Shown here in pieces: positions 1 through 8,143 of a stretch of DNA of 37,491 nt. Location: assembly GCA_021846945.1 (NCBI GenBank), contig JAJZVZ010000028.1:1-37491 (forward strand), in the 5' to 3' direction. The translations under genes and the position numbers were made by a program. This stretch comes from Acidobacteriota bacterium (GTDB lineage: Bacteria; Acidobacteriota; Terriglobia; Terriglobales; Acidobacteriaceae). The notes below the pieces were generated by a model. That model was not told where the DNA came from. It did not search any database and saw only the letters and a program-made list of their open reading frames with translations. The number at the start of each line of letters is the position of its first letter. Positions within the stretch are counted from its first letter, which is position 1.

Positions 1-46
1 GTGGACGGGGGCACAGATTAGTCCTTGCCCGCACGCGTTGCGGCCG

Positions 47-80
47 GTGCGGGGGAGGAGTCTGCAGACTCTCTCCGCAC
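47..80. repeat. Long inverted repeat (hairpin) upstream of first lipoprotein gene
   Basis: The arms 47-64 and 65-80 are complementary over almost their whole length: GTGCGG pairs with CCGCAC at the base, and a 14-nt perfect palindrome GAGTCTGCAGACTC (58-71) forms the tip, with small bulges between. No T-run follows on the plus strand, so it is not a textbook terminator. It may close a transcript entering from the left of the window. Function is inference. Confidence 0.5.
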
Positions 81-97
81 GAGAGAAAAACCTAACC

Positions 98-138
98 GAA
101 TTGCAAGGCGCGAGCTCTCGTGCCACGCCTTGCAATTC
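98..138. repeat. 13-bp perfect inverted repeat with nested hairpin
   Basis: GAATTGCAAGGCG (98-110) and CGCCTTGCAATTC (126-138) are exact reverse complements. The loop contains a second small stem, CGAG/CTCG (111-120). It lies 57 nt before the lipoprotein start codon, so it is either the 3' end of an upstream transcript or a structured leader. On the minus strand five T residues follow about 8 nt beyond the stem, so a minus-strand terminator is also possible, although no minus-strand gene is visible nearby. Confidence 0.5.
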
Positions 139-194
139 AATGTAAAACCCGAATTTTCCGGGCCGCGGTTCTGGTCCGTTGACGAAAGATGCGC

Positions 195-1451
195 ATGAAG
201 TTCAACAAATCGAGCCAGCTCCTGCTGGTCTGCGCGGCCAGTCTACTGCTAGCTGGGCTCATGAGTGCATGTTCCCAGGTCACACAGACTCTCACCGTGG
301 ATTTTGTGTACGTGTCCAGTTCCCAGGCTGCCGGTGCCCACAGCGACGGCGAGATCAACGTCTTCGAGGTGAACTCGGAGTCAGGACGTATGCGCCAGAT
401 TCCCACCTCGCCGTTTCCGTCGGGCGGGCGCAACCCCGTGGCCGAAGTTACCTCGCCCGATTACAGCAGCCTCTTTGTCGTCAACCAGGACGACAACAAC
501 GTCACACAGTTCGTCATCGGCATTGACGGCAAGCTCTACCCATACAACACCGTGAATACGCCGGGGGTGTTTCCCATGGGGATGGTCATGAACAAAAGTT
601 ACGCTTACGTTCTGGACCTCTACCAGCCGCTGCCGGTTTGCCTCTCCCCCGCTCCCTCGGCGCCGCCGCCGTGCTCCGGTTCGATCGGTGTTTTTCCCAT
701 TATTCCGGCTACCAGAAACACGGCGATCTCGATGGGAACGCCGATCGACAATGGCGGCTTGACCTACTGGCCGCTGAATCTGCCCTCCAAGCCCAATGAC
801 ATTCTCGTTCCGACGGCGATCAACGTTCTGGCCTCAGGAGCCTATGTCTACGCAACCGCGTATGACTACAGCGTCACGCCCACCGTCGGCTATATCTTCG
901 GATTCTCTGTCGGTCCTTCCGGCTCGCTCACGCCTTTGAACGGAGGCGTACCTCTTACCGCCGGCGTTCAGCCCTCGGCCATCGCCAGCGACATCACCAG
1001 CAAATATCTCTACGTAACCGACTTTGGAACCGGCAAGATTCTTGGTTACGCTGTGAATTCAGGCCAGTTGACTCCGCTCAGCGGCAGCCCGTTCCCAGCC
1101 GGCAATCAACCCGCGGCGATCGTGCTCGATCCCTCTTTCCCGTTTGCCTATGTGGCAAACTCCCAGGATTCGACGGTGACGGCCTATTCGGTGAACAATG
1201 GCGAGCTCTCTCTTCTGGGCACCTACACCACGGGCCTGCAGCCGGTTGCCATCGGAGTCGATCCTTCGACCAACCATTTCCTTTACACCGTCAACTTTCT
1301 TGGCAACAATGTCTCCAATTTCCAGTTGAACCAGACCAACGGATCGCTGCTGTACGGGCAATTTTCGCCTTATGCCTCCAACCCGCTGCCAACGGCGGTG
1401 GCGGCGATCCCGCATGTTGGCACAGGGTCCGGTGTGTCGAAGACGCCGTAA
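195..1451 (+). CDS. Beta-propeller lipoprotein (lactonase/YVTN-like), copy 1
   Basis: Predicted lipoprotein of 418 aa. A basic N-terminus and hydrophobic stretch end in a lipobox, MSA-Cys26 in this numbering, so the mature protein should be lipid-anchored outside the inner membrane. The rest is repeated blades of about 45-50 residues with patterns such as YLYVTDFGTGKILGYAV and FAYVANSQDSTVTAYSV, typical of seven-bladed propellers of the lactonase/YVTN type. Family members are scaffolds or, rarely, hydrolases; the substrate cannot be inferred. The start at 195 is chosen over the ATG at 189 because the paralogue at 1586 has the same context, GACGAA-GA-GCGC-ATG-AAG, and aligns as MKF.../MKL.... 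The two genes are tandem with a 134-nt spacer containing small hairpins (1467-1482 and 1496-1523). Confidence 0.85.
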   Translation: MKFNKSSQLLLVCAASLLLAGLMSACSQVTQTLTVDFVYVSSSQAAGAHSDGEINVFEVNSESGRMRQIPTSPFPSGGRNPVAEVTSPDYSSLFVVNQDDNNVTQFVIGIDGKLYPYNTVNTPGVFPMGMVMNKSYAYVLDLYQPLPVCLSPAPSAPPPCSGSIGVFPIIPATRNTAISMGTPIDNGGLTYWPLNLPSKPNDILVPTAINVLASGAYVYATAYDYSVTPTVGYIFGFSVGPSGSLTPLNGGVPLTAGVQPSAIASDITSKYLYVTDFGTGKILGYAVNSGQLTPLSGSPFPAGNQPAAIVLDPSFPFAYVANSQDSTVTAYSVNNGELSLLGTYTTGLQPVAIGVDPSTNHFLYTVNFLGNNVSNFQLNQTNGSLLYGQFSPYASNPLPTAVAAIPHVGTGSGVSKTP

Positions 1452-1585
1452 GAATCTGTATTTCCCGCTCCGAAATCGGAGCAGGTAGTAACACCCCATA
1501 GCTGGCTTTTACAATGGCTATGGATAACCCACAACGAGTTTTTCCCTGGGCCTGTATCAGTTAGTGCCCACGACGAAGGAAGCGC

Positions 1586-2803
1586 ATGAAGTTGAGGAAA
1601 CTGAGCCAGCTAGCCCTGGTCTCTATGATCGGCCTCATAGTGGCCACTCTTTTGACTGCCTGCCAGCTGGTGACCATCGACTATGTCTTCGTTGCCTGTT
1701 CAGCGGGCACGTCACCCGGCAGCGCCGGAATGATCTATACCTACAATGTGGACTCGCAGAGCGGAGCGCTGCGTCAGCCGCCCCGTCCGCTTGTCCCTTC
1801 TGGTGGAACGAATCCGGTTTCCTTAGCTGTCACCACGGATTACCTGAACCTCTATGTCGCTAACCAGGGGAACAACTCCATTGTCCACTTCTACATTGCA
1901 GTCAGTGGCGCCCTGACGAAGAAGGATTCGATCACGACCAGCACTCCTCCCGTTGCCGTGGCTGTGAACTCGAATAACAACCTTCTCTACGTCATTTCAG
2001 GGACGACTTCCGCCACGCTCACCGAGTATTCCCTGGGAAAAGATGGCTCCATCGGATCGATCGTGGCGCAGACATCGCTCGTCCTCCCCGGTTTCACCAG
2101 CGACACGATCCTTCCGGCAGCAATTTCGGTCGAGCCAAACAACAAGTTCGTTTATGTCTCCGCGTATGATGAATCTGCATACAACCCGGGTGGTCCTGTT
2201 TCGAGTACCGCCAATCCAGGCTGGGTCTTCGGTTATGCGGTAGGATCCAATGGCAGCTTGACGCCGACCCCGAACAGCCCATACCAGGCGGGCGTCAGGC
2301 CAAGCGGCATGGTTCCCGATCCCACGAATCGCTTCCTCTACATCACCGACTACGCATCCAACGATCTGATCGGCTATCAAATCCAGACCAACGGCGTGCT
2401 GACCTTCCTCGTCAATGGTCCTTTCAAGACCGGCAACGAACCCTCTGGCGTGACCATCGATCCACGTGGCATTTATCTGTACGTTTCCAACGAGTTGGAT
2501 TCCTCGGTCACCGGCTACATCATTGCTCTGCCGACCGGTACACCCTCTGCCCTGGTCAACAGCAACGCCAGCGCGATCTATGCGACCGATACACAGCCGG
2601 TAGCCATCACGGTAGACCCGGCGCTCGGCCGCTTCGTCTTTACCGCGAACCACCTGGGCGACTCGGTCTCAGGCTTCTTCCTGAATCCCGATTCCGGCGT
2701 GTTGACCCAGTCATTGCAGACGCCATATCCAACAGGCGCTTTGCCAACCGCGCTTGTATCCATTCCGCACGGCAACCATTCGATCCAGGCGGTCTTCCCG
2801 TAA
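1586..2803 (+). CDS. Beta-propeller lipoprotein (lactonase/YVTN-like), copy 2
   Basis: 405 aa; a paralogue of the preceding gene. It has a signal peptide with lipobox LTA-Cys26 and propeller blades such as FLYITDYASNDLIGYQI and YLYVSNELDSSVTGYII. Both copies open after the Cys with a short V-DYVFV/VDFVYV strand and an ...INVFEV/IYTYNV...SG-LRQ-P... blade, and end with a P-TALVSIPH/P-TAVAAIPH motif, so they descend from one duplication. A GAAGGA Shine-Dalgarno sits 6 nt before the ATG. A -10-like TACAAT (1510-1515) could give this copy its own promoter, but I see no good -35. The role is unknown: surface scaffold or binding protein is likelier than a lactonase, since no catalytic residues are evident. 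Confidence 0.85.
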   Translation: MKLRKLSQLALVSMIGLIVATLLTACQLVTIDYVFVACSAGTSPGSAGMIYTYNVDSQSGALRQPPRPLVPSGGTNPVSLAVTTDYLNLYVANQGNNSIVHFYIAVSGALTKKDSITTSTPPVAVAVNSNNNLLYVISGTTSATLTEYSLGKDGSIGSIVAQTSLVLPGFTSDTILPAAISVEPNNKFVYVSAYDESAYNPGGPVSSTANPGWVFGYAVGSNGSLTPTPNSPYQAGVRPSGMVPDPTNRFLYITDYASNDLIGYQIQTNGVLTFLVNGPFKTGNEPSGVTIDPRGIYLYVSNELDSSVTGYIIALPTGTPSALVNSNASAIYATDTQPVAITVDPALGRFVFTANHLGDSVSGFFLNPDSGVLTQSLQTPYPTGALPTALVSIPHGNHSIQAVFP

Positions 2804-2873
2804 GGCGATCGTCCAGCGCATAGGCTCAGCCCTCAGGATCCTATTGCCACAGACTGAAGGATTCACACCCTAG

Positions 2874-2914
2874 CAAAGGAAATGCCCTCGCGGATCGCGA
2901 GGGCATTTCCTTTG
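2874..2914. terminator. 19-bp perfect inverted repeat, likely bidirectional terminator
   Basis: The arms 2874-2892 and 2896-2914 are exact reverse complements around a 3-nt centre (GAT). Each arm is GC-rich near the loop and ends in CATTTCCTTTG, so either strand yields a strong stem ending in a T-rich 3' arm. It lies 70 nt beyond the second lipoprotein stop and about 195 nt beyond the converging acyltransferase stop, as expected for a shared terminator. The rest of the 305-nt gap (2915-3108) shows no gene or clear signal. Confidence 0.75.
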
Positions 2915-3108
2915 GCCCACAAAAAAGGTGACGCATGCGGGAGCGAGGCGCCGCCTGCATCGGCGCGGGATGATTTACCGCGCCTCTCCAATTTGCGTGA
3001 TTCAGCCAGATATCCTGCCGGATAGCGGTTTGCATCCGCTTCGCTCTCCCCCGTTTGAAGAGCCACCTGAGCGTCTGCGGTACCGCAATCCCGGAGTCGC
3101 TATATTTT

Positions 3109-4260
3109 CTACGGCTGGGCTTCCTGCTGCTGGAAAATCCTGCCCGGATTGGCTGGAGCAGCGGTCCGCGCGCTGAGCAGCTTGCGCAGTTGCCGTTGCG
3201 CCGGCTTCTCGATCCAGTGCAGCGCCAGCAACGCCATTGCGACCAGCAGGACGTAGCTGATCCACGGATCGAACCGGCTGAGACCAAGCACGTTGAGCAC
3301 ATGCGAATTGTGCAGCAGGTTCCACAGGTTGAAGTGAAGCAGGTACAAGCAATAGCTCGCCTCGCCCACGACGACCAGCGGTCGCCAGCTCAACAGGGAC
3401 GCCAGCCAGTTCTGGCCGGCCAGGCCCAGCACGATGCATCCGAACAGGGGCATCAGCAGGCCGTCGTGAACGATGGCGTAGGGCACGACAGACCCCATCT
3501 CCAGAATCCCGAAGGTAACGGCAAAGCCAGCCAAGCCAAGAACCAGCCGCACGCGTCCGGCCCGGTCAATGACTTCGTCGAGATTAGCGAGCATGACGCC
3601 GAAAACAAAGCTCGCCAAGTGCGGCAGAGGCGTAAATTTCAGAGCATCAAGCCAGGGGCCCCAGCTCCAGCGGTCGGGATGCGCGATTCCGTCAGGCCTG
3701 AGAACGATATAGAGCGTTCCCGGCACCAGGCCCAGCGCCCATACGCCGGCCATCTTGGCCAGGTGGCGCCGCACCCGCGAGGGCCGCTTCCAGCGTGCCA
3801 TCCAGGGAAAAAGCAGGTAGTAGAACGACTCGGCGGACATGGTCCATGCCGGTGTGTTCAGGAACGTGGCAATGGAGGGGATCCAGCCTTGCAGAAGCAG
3901 AGGCGCGAGCACCATGCCCAACCAGAACATTCCGTGCGTGTGAGCAGCATATTCCTTCGGCAGAACCTGCCAGCTCAGCAGCAGGCTCAACAGGTAGATG
4001 GGATAGATCCTGGTAAAGCGCGTCTTGTAAAAACGCAGGGTGTCCAACTGCCCGGCCCGCGCCCGCTCCGAGTAGTTATAGGCCAGCACAAAGCCCGAGA
4101 GGAGAATGAAATAGCTCACGGAGGCATAGCCGGCGTTCACCATTGGAGCCAGAAAGCCAAACCATTGAGGGTTGGAAAAATGGAAAAAGACGATGTTGAT
4201 GGCTGCGAAAAAACGCAGACCGGTCAACGCGTCCAGGCGGGCTGGTCTGCGTATCTCCAC
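3109..4260 (-). CDS. Membrane acyltransferase, family 3 (OatA/NodX type)
   Basis: 383 aa with about ten hydrophobic segments, the usual size of the acyltransferase-3 membrane domain (PF01757). Family marks are visible: LTGLRFFAAINIVFFH with the conserved His27 in TM1, SYFILLSGFVLAY in TM2, and YKTRFTRIYPIYLL (RxxRIxP) before TM3. These enzymes move acetyl or other acyl groups across or at the inner membrane onto sugars of exopolysaccharide, lipopolysaccharide, peptidoglycan or glycolipids. No SGNH domain follows, so it is the stand-alone form. The gene lies 198 nt downstream of pyrH on the same strand and is probably a separate unit. The acceptor is not predictable; no glycan cluster is adjacent. 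Confidence 0.9.
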   Translation of the reverse strand: MEIRRPARLDALTGLRFFAAINIVFFHFSNPQWFGFLAPMVNAGYASVSYFILLSGFVLAYNYSERARAGQLDTLRFYKTRFTRIYPIYLLSLLLSWQVLPKEYAAHTHGMFWLGMVLAPLLLQGWIPSIATFLNTPAWTMSAESFYYLLFPWMARWKRPSRVRRHLAKMAGVWALGLVPGTLYIVLRPDGIAHPDRWSWGPWLDALKFTPLPHLASFVFGVMLANLDEVIDRAGRVRLVLGLAGFAVTFGILEMGSVVPYAIVHDGLLMPLFGCIVLGLAGQNWLASLLSWRPLVVVGEASYCLYLLHFNLWNLLHNSHVLNVLGLSRFDPWISYVLLVAMALLALHWIEKPAQRQLRKLLSARTAAPANPGRIFQQQEAQP

Positions 4261-4458
4261 ACTAACTTAGACGTCTCCGGGCACCGGGCAGGTACCGTCG
4301 TCCAAGGCATTTCGCATCAGGCTCCAGACTGGCTCTCATCTGCTTCTGGTTTCTCTTTCAAGAATAAGGTTTTGCAGCGCGGCTGCGAATTTCGAGCATC
4401 CTCGTCGATGATTCTGCTAGCCAATGAAAAAATCAGCAGCAAAGCAACACGCCAATTC

Positions 4459-5163
4459 TCACGCCGTTACAAGCGATCCGACCTTCTCGCCCAGCACGAC
4501 CCGGCGGATATTTCCGGGCTGGTTCATATTGAAGATGATCATCGGCAAATTGTTGTCTTTACAGAGGCTTACGGCGGTTAGGTCCATGACCTTCAGGCCC
4601 TGCTTCAGGATGTCCATGTAGGTGATCTCGTCATACTTGACGGCATCCTTCACCAGGACAGGATCGGCGTTGTAAACGCCCTCAACCTTGGTTCCCTTCA
4701 GCAGGACGTCGGCCTTGATTTCCATGGCGCGGAGGCTGGCGGCCGTATCGGTGGAAAAGAAGGGGTTGCCGATGCCCGCCGCGAAGATCACCACGCGGCC
4801 TTTTTCAAGATGCCGCACCGCGCGGCGCCGGATGTAGGGCTCGGCCACCTGGTTCATGAAGACCGCTGTCATTACGCGGCACTGCACGCCGCGTCTTTCC
4901 AGGGCATCCTGCAGGGCAATGGCATTGATGACCGTGGCGAGCATGCCCATATTGTCGGCGCTGACACGGTCCATCTCCTGGGCCTGCTGCTCAATTCCGC
5001 GGAAGAAGTTGCCGCCGCCCACCACGATGCCCACTTGCACGCCGAGATCGTGGATTTCTGCCACTTCGCCGGTGATCTGGGTTACCTTGTCGGCATCCAC
5101 ACCAAACCCGCGCGGGCCGGCCAGTGCCTCTCCCGATAACTTAAGAACAATGCGCTTGTACAT
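4459..5163 (-). CDS. pyrH: UMP kinase
   Basis: 234 aa amino-acid-kinase-fold enzyme that phosphorylates UMP to UDP with ATP in the cytoplasm (pyrimidine biosynthesis). Diagnostic segments: N-terminal [23 protein letters not shown] (nucleotide/phosphate loop), [33 protein letters not shown] (UMP binding), and [14 protein letters not shown]. The frame is open 97 codons further upstream, but that part is low-complexity, runs through the inter-gene hairpin and overlaps tsf, so the start is the ATG at 5163. No clear Shine-Dalgarno precedes it. It follows tsf as in many bacteria (rpsB-tsf-pyrH-frr), but frr is not next here; an unrelated acyltransferase is. Confidence 0.96.
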   Translation of the reverse strand: MYKRIVLKLSGEALAGPRGFGVDADKVTQITGEVAEIHDLGVQVGIVVGGGNFFRGIEQQAQEMDRVSADNMGMLATVINAIALQDALERRGVQCRVMTAVFMNQVAEPYIRRRAVRHLEKGRVVIFAAGIGNPFFSTDTAASLRAMEIKADVLLKGTKVEGVYNADPVLVKDAVKYDEITYMDILKQGLKVMDLTAVSLCKDNNLPMIIFNMNQPGNIRRVVLGEKVGSLVTA

Positions 5164-5221
5164 GCCATTTTGAGTATCGCATACGAGCGGCCCTCGCGCT
5201 TTGATCACTCGGCAGATACAA

Positions 5222-5251
5222 CAAAGCCCAGGGCAGGAACCCCGGGCTTTG
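5222..5251 (-). terminator. Hairpin between tsf and pyrH
   Basis: CAAAGCCC-A-GGG (5222-5233) pairs with CCC-GGGCTTTG (5241-5251) with one bulged base and a 7-nt loop. Read on the minus strand it lies 29 nt after the tsf stop and ends in CTTTGTTGT, a weak T-rich tail. It probably terminates or attenuates transcription before pyrH, or stabilises the upstream message. Confidence 0.65.
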
Positions 5252-5279
5252 CTGATCCTACACTCGGACAAATGACTCG

Positions 5280-5933
5280 TTACTCGGCGGCTTCCACGGC
5301 CTTGGTCTGAGCCACGGTCCACTCGGGCGCGCCCACCTTGAAGCGCGCGAAGCGGCGCACGGTAATGTTCTCGCCCAGCTTGCCGACCTTTTGCCCGATC
5401 AGTTCCTTGATGCTGATGCCCTGGTCCTTGATAAACGGCTGCTCCAGGAGGCAAACTTCTTCGTAGAACTTGGCCATCTTGCCATCGACGATCTTCTCGA
5501 TCACCGCAGCCGGCTTGCCGGTGGCGGTGGCCTGCGCGCGGTAGATCTCCTTCTCGCGCTCCAGATCCTGGGCGGTCACGTCCTCTGGCTTCACGTAGCG
5601 GGGATCAGTGGCGGCGATGTGCATGGCGATCTCCTTGAGCAGTTCCTGGAAATCCTCAGTGCGCGCCACGAAGTCGCTCTCGCAGTTCAGCTCGAGCAGC
5701 ACGCCAATCTTGCCGCCGGCGTGAATATAGGTTCCCACCGCACCCTCGTTGGTGCTCCGCGACGCCTTCTTCTGCGCCGAGGCCATACCCCGCTTGCGCA
5801 GCACGACAAAGGCCTCTTCGATGTTTCCCTTGCTCTCCTGCAACGCCTTGAGGCAATCGCCCATGGGCGCGCCTGACTTTTCGCGAAGCTCTTTTACCAA
5901 TTTGGCATCAATTTTCTCGCTCACTGTCGTCAT
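5280..5933 (-). CDS. tsf: Translation elongation factor Ts
   Basis: 217 aa guanine-nucleotide exchange factor for EF-Tu. The N-terminal UBA-like helix bundle is seen as [20 protein letters not shown], followed by [11 protein letters not shown] (family consensus NCETDFVAR, here Ser for Thr). At 217 aa it is shorter than the E. coli form (about 283) and nearer the short Thermus-like form, which lacks part of the second core subdomain. The ATG at 5933 is preceded by AGGAAAAGAG; the 20 extra in-frame codons upstream (to 5993) are proline/glycine-rich and unlike the family. It lies 178 nt downstream of rpsB, separated by a terminator-like hairpin, and 116 nt before pyrH. Confidence 0.95.
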   Translation of the reverse strand: MTTVSEKIDAKLVKELREKSGAPMGDCLKALQESKGNIEEAFVVLRKRGMASAQKKASRSTNEGAVGTYIHAGGKIGVLLELNCESDFVARTEDFQELLKEIAMHIAATDPRYVKPEDVTAQDLEREKEIYRAQATATGKPAAVIEKIVDGKMAKFYEEVCLLEQPFIKDQGISIKELIGQKVGKLGENITVRRFARFKVGAPEWTVAQTKAVEAAE

Positions 5934-6035
5934 CTCTTTTCCTGAATTCTCCGTTTTCCTTGTTCCCGGAGTTCCGGGAGCCGGATGCCCCATTCTTCGT
6001 GTTTATTGCGAAGGATAGGCGTCCACAATCTTCAC

Positions 6036-6077
6036 GGCAAAAGAAAAGCGTGGCAATCGCCACTTGCGGCCACGCTT
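6036..6077 (-). terminator. Rho-independent-type terminator/attenuator between rpsB and tsf
   Basis: On the minus strand AAGCGTGGC and GCCACGCTT form a 9-bp stem (plus positions 6069-6077 and 6046-6054) with a 14-nt loop, followed directly by TTCTTTTG. This is the best canonical terminator in the window. It lies 35 nt after the rpsB stop, inside what is usually one transcript, so partial read-through (attenuation) is likely. Confidence 0.8.
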
Positions 6078-6087
6078 GTCTCATTAT

Positions 6088-6103
6088 GCGCAGTGAACTG
6101 CGC
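6088..6103. repeat. Short palindrome just after rpsB
   Basis: GCGCAGT-GA-ACTGCGC is a perfect 7-bp inverted repeat with a 2-nt centre, 9 nt beyond the rpsB stop and just before the T-tailed hairpin. It may add to the terminator/attenuator or to 3'-end stability. Confidence 0.5.
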
Positions 6104-6111
6104 GGGAATGA

Positions 6112-6981
6112 TTAAACGCCGCCCTCGGCTGCCTCGGTTTCTTCCAGCAGAGCCGCAACCGCCGCCGGGGCCTTGCGAATGCCACCGCCCAACGCCGCTT
6201 CCAGATCGACATCGTCAACCGAAACGCTCTCGACCGCCGCGGCTTCAGAATCAGCAGCCGCAGCCTCCGGCGCTTCCTCGGTGAAGGCCTTGTCGCCCAC
6301 CAGATTCACGCCCTCGGCCGCCGAGTCGGCGATCTTCGAGGTGAAGAGGCGAATGGCGCGCAACGCGTCGTCGTTGCCCGGAATCACGTAATCAACCACC
6401 GTCGGGTCGCAGTTGGTGTCCACCACGGCCACCACCGGAATGCCCAGCTTGCGGGCCTCTTTCACAGCGATCGCTTCGTTGTTCGAGTCCACAACGAACA
6501 GCGCGTCCGGCAGCCGCTTCATGTTCTTGATGCCGGCGAGGTTTGCCTGCAGATGCTTGCGCTCCCGCTCCAGCCGGATGACCTCCTTCTTGGTCAGCAG
6601 GTCGTAGCGGCCGTCCACGGCCATCTCATCCAGTTCCTGAAGGCGCTTCACCGACTTCTGCACCGTCACCCAATTGGTCAGCAGCCCGCCCAGCCAGCGC
6701 TGGTTCACGTAGGGCATGCTCGCGCGGCCGGCTTCTTCCGCGATCGCGTCCTGTGCCTGGCGCTTGGTGCCGACGAAGAGAATCGTCTTGCCCTGCCCGC
6801 ACAGCTCGGTGACAAACCTGGACGCATCTTTGAAGAGCTTGAGCGTCTTCTGCAGGTCAATGATGTAAATTCCGTTACGCTCGCCGAAGATGTAATCCTT
6901 CATCTTCGGGTTCCAGCGCTTGGTCTGATGCCCGAAGTGAACACCCGCTTCGAGCAGCTCCTTCATGGTAATGGTGGCCAA
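6112..6981 (-). CDS. rpsB: Small ribosomal subunit protein S2
   Basis: 289 aa 30S protein. It starts with the family signature [27 protein letters not shown] and continues with [36 protein letters not shown] and [25 protein letters not shown]. After about residue 230 there is an Ala/Glu-rich acidic tail of some 60 residues, longer than in E. coli S2 (241 aa); such tails vary between phyla. The ATG at 6981 gives the conserved N-terminus, with a GGAGGACC-like Shine-Dalgarno upstream. The 199-nt spacer to rpsI carries an inverted repeat pair. Confidence 0.97.
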   Translation of the reverse strand: MATITMKELLEAGVHFGHQTKRWNPKMKDYIFGERNGIYIIDLQKTLKLFKDASRFVTELCGQGKTILFVGTKRQAQDAIAEEAGRASMPYVNQRWLGGLLTNWVTVQKSVKRLQELDEMAVDGRYDLLTKKEVIRLERERKHLQANLAGIKNMKRLPDALFVVDSNNEAIAVKEARKLGIPVVAVVDTNCDPTVVDYVIPGNDDALRAIRLFTSKIADSAAEGVNLVGDKAFTEEAPEAAAADSEAAAVESVSVDDVDLEAALGGGIRKAPAAVAALLEETEAAEGGV

Positions 6982-7060
6982 TGGTCCTCCTTTGTGGACT
7001 GCATTCCGGCCTGGCCGGAATTGATGCCCCTTGCGGGGAGATTTGAGAAAAACCAGCTTC

Positions 7061-7156
7061 CAGCTCTCAGCCTTCAGCTCTCGGAGTGTCCGTGCCCAGA
7101 TACCTTCAGAGATCCGGGCAGCCCTGCCACACAGAAAAGCTGACGGCTGAAAGCTG
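7061..7156. repeat. Inverted pair of 15-mer repeats in the rpsI-rpsB spacer
   Basis: CAGCTCTCAGCCTTC (7061-7075) and GACGGCTGAAAGCTG (7142-7156) are each one mismatch from the consensus GAAGGCTGAAAGCTG, in opposite orientation, separated by 66 nt. Similarity between the arms extends outward on both sides (about 7054-7081 against 7137-7170). The same 15-mer pair with a 67-nt gap occurs on the other side of rpsI. Confidence 0.75.
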
Positions 7157-7180
7157 ACAGCTAACAGCTTGCAGCGCGCT

Positions 7181-7576
7181 TTAGCGCTTCGAGAACTGGA
7201 ACCGCTTGCGGGCGCCCTTCTGGCCGTACTTCTTGCGCTCCTTTACGCGCGCGTCGCGGGTCAGCAGGCCCTCGGACTTAAGCGTCTTCCGCAGTTCCGG
7301 GTTGAACTCAATCAGCGCACGAGCAACGCCCATCTTCACGGCGTCAGCCTGCGCGGCTACGCCGCCACCGCTTACGGTGGTCACCACATCGAAACTGCCA
7401 GCCAGCTCAGCCACAGCCAGGGTTCGCTTGGCGGAGACGCGCTGCTGCTCGGTGACAAAGTACTCGTCGAATCCCTTGCCGTTGACCTTCCACTCGCCCG
7501 TGCCGGGACGCAGAAAGACGCGGGCAATCGCCGACTTGCGCCGTCCCGTCCCGTAATACTGCACCAAATCTGCCAT
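7181..7576 (-). CDS. rpsI: Small ribosomal subunit protein S9
   Basis: 131 aa 30S protein, a full-length family member. The N-terminal [19 protein letters not shown], the middle [21 protein letters not shown] and the C-terminal [11 protein letters not shown] are diagnostic; the basic SKR tail reaches the P-site tRNA in known ribosomes. It lies 135 nt downstream of rplM on the same strand, the usual rplM-rpsI pair, but this spacer and the one to rpsB are unusually long and contain the 15-mer inverted repeats. Confidence 0.97.
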   Translation of the reverse strand: MADLVQYYGTGRRKSAIARVFLRPGTGEWKVNGKGFDEYFVTEQQRVSAKRTLAVAELAGSFDVVTTVSGGGVAAQADAVKMGVARALIEFNPELRKTLKSEGLLTRDARVKERKKYGQKGARKRFQFSKR

Positions 7577-7604
7577 TCCTATTTAGCTCCTAGCCTTCAG
7601 CTAC

Positions 7605-7701
7605 CAGCTTTCAGCTTTCTCATGCCAGAACCCGGCCTTCCGGCTCGTCTTCTGCTGCCTGGTCTCCCGAGAAAAAGCGGGGAGCCGAAGGCTGAAAGCT
7701 G
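7605..7701. repeat. Inverted pair of 15-mer repeats in the rplM-rpsI spacer
   Basis: CAGCTTTCAGCTTTC (7605-7619) and GAAGGCTGAAAGCTG (7687-7701) are reverse complements with one mismatch, separated by 67 nt. Both match the pair on the other side of rpsI, so four copies of one 15-mer are present within 650 nt, always as inverted pairs of about 96 nt overall. The inner 66-67 nt do not look alike by eye. Confidence 0.75.
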
Positions 7702-7711
7702 ATCGCGGCTC

Positions 7712-8143
7712 TTACGCAATCTTCAATTCCACCGGCTGCTGCGCCTGGTGGGGGTGCTTGTCTCCGCGATAGACCTTCAGCTTGGAGCCCATCGCCCGGC
7801 CCAGCTTGGTCTTGGGCAGCATGCCCTTGATCGCCTCTTCCAGAACCTTCTCTGGCTTGCGGTTAATCAGGCGCGTGAAGGACTCCTCGCGCAATCCGCC
7901 CAGATAGCCGGTATACCGGCGGTAGAGCTTGTTCTGCGACTTCAAACCGGTCAGGCGAACCTTCTCCGCGTTGATGACGATGACATGGTCGCCCATATCC
8001 AGATACGGAACATACTGGGGATTCAGCTTGCCGCTCAGCACACTGGCGGCTTTGGTGGCCAGCCGGCCCAGCGTTTGGCCGCTGGCGTCTACCACGTACC
8101 ACTTGCGGTCAATCTGCTTGCCGCTCGGAACAAAGGTTGCCAT
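7712..8143 (-). CDS. rplM: Large ribosomal subunit protein L13
   Basis: 143 aa 50S protein of normal length. Signature parts are [62 protein letters not shown] and the [15 protein letters not shown] motif, followed by [15 protein letters not shown]. The ATG at 8143 has GGAGAGAG just upstream; an in-frame extension to 8245 is not family-like. First gene of the minus-strand translation block rplM-rpsI-rpsB-tsf-pyrH, and also an early assembly protein of the 50S subunit. Confidence 0.97.
   Translation of the reverse strand: MATFVPSGKQIDRKWYVVDASGQTLGRLATKAASVLSGKLNPQYVPYLDMGDHVIVINAEKVRLTGLKSQNKLYRRYTGYLGGLREESFTRLINRKPEKVLEEAIKGMLPKTKLGRAMGSKLKVYRGDKHPHQAQQPVELKIA

Noticed and set aside
3055-4581. 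508-aa plus-strand open frame
   Set aside because: It is antisense to the acyltransferase and runs into pyrH. Its composition is rich in Gln/His/Arg/Pro without any domain, as expected for the complement of a high-GC coding strand.
5164-5454. 97-codon N-terminal extension of pyrH
   Set aside because: It overlaps tsf and the inter-gene hairpin, is low-complexity, and precedes the exact conserved UMP kinase N-terminus.
7061-7701. The 15-mer repeats as a CRISPR array
   Set aside because: Only four copies, in alternating orientation, with a coding gene between the pairs. No regular spacers and no cas genes.
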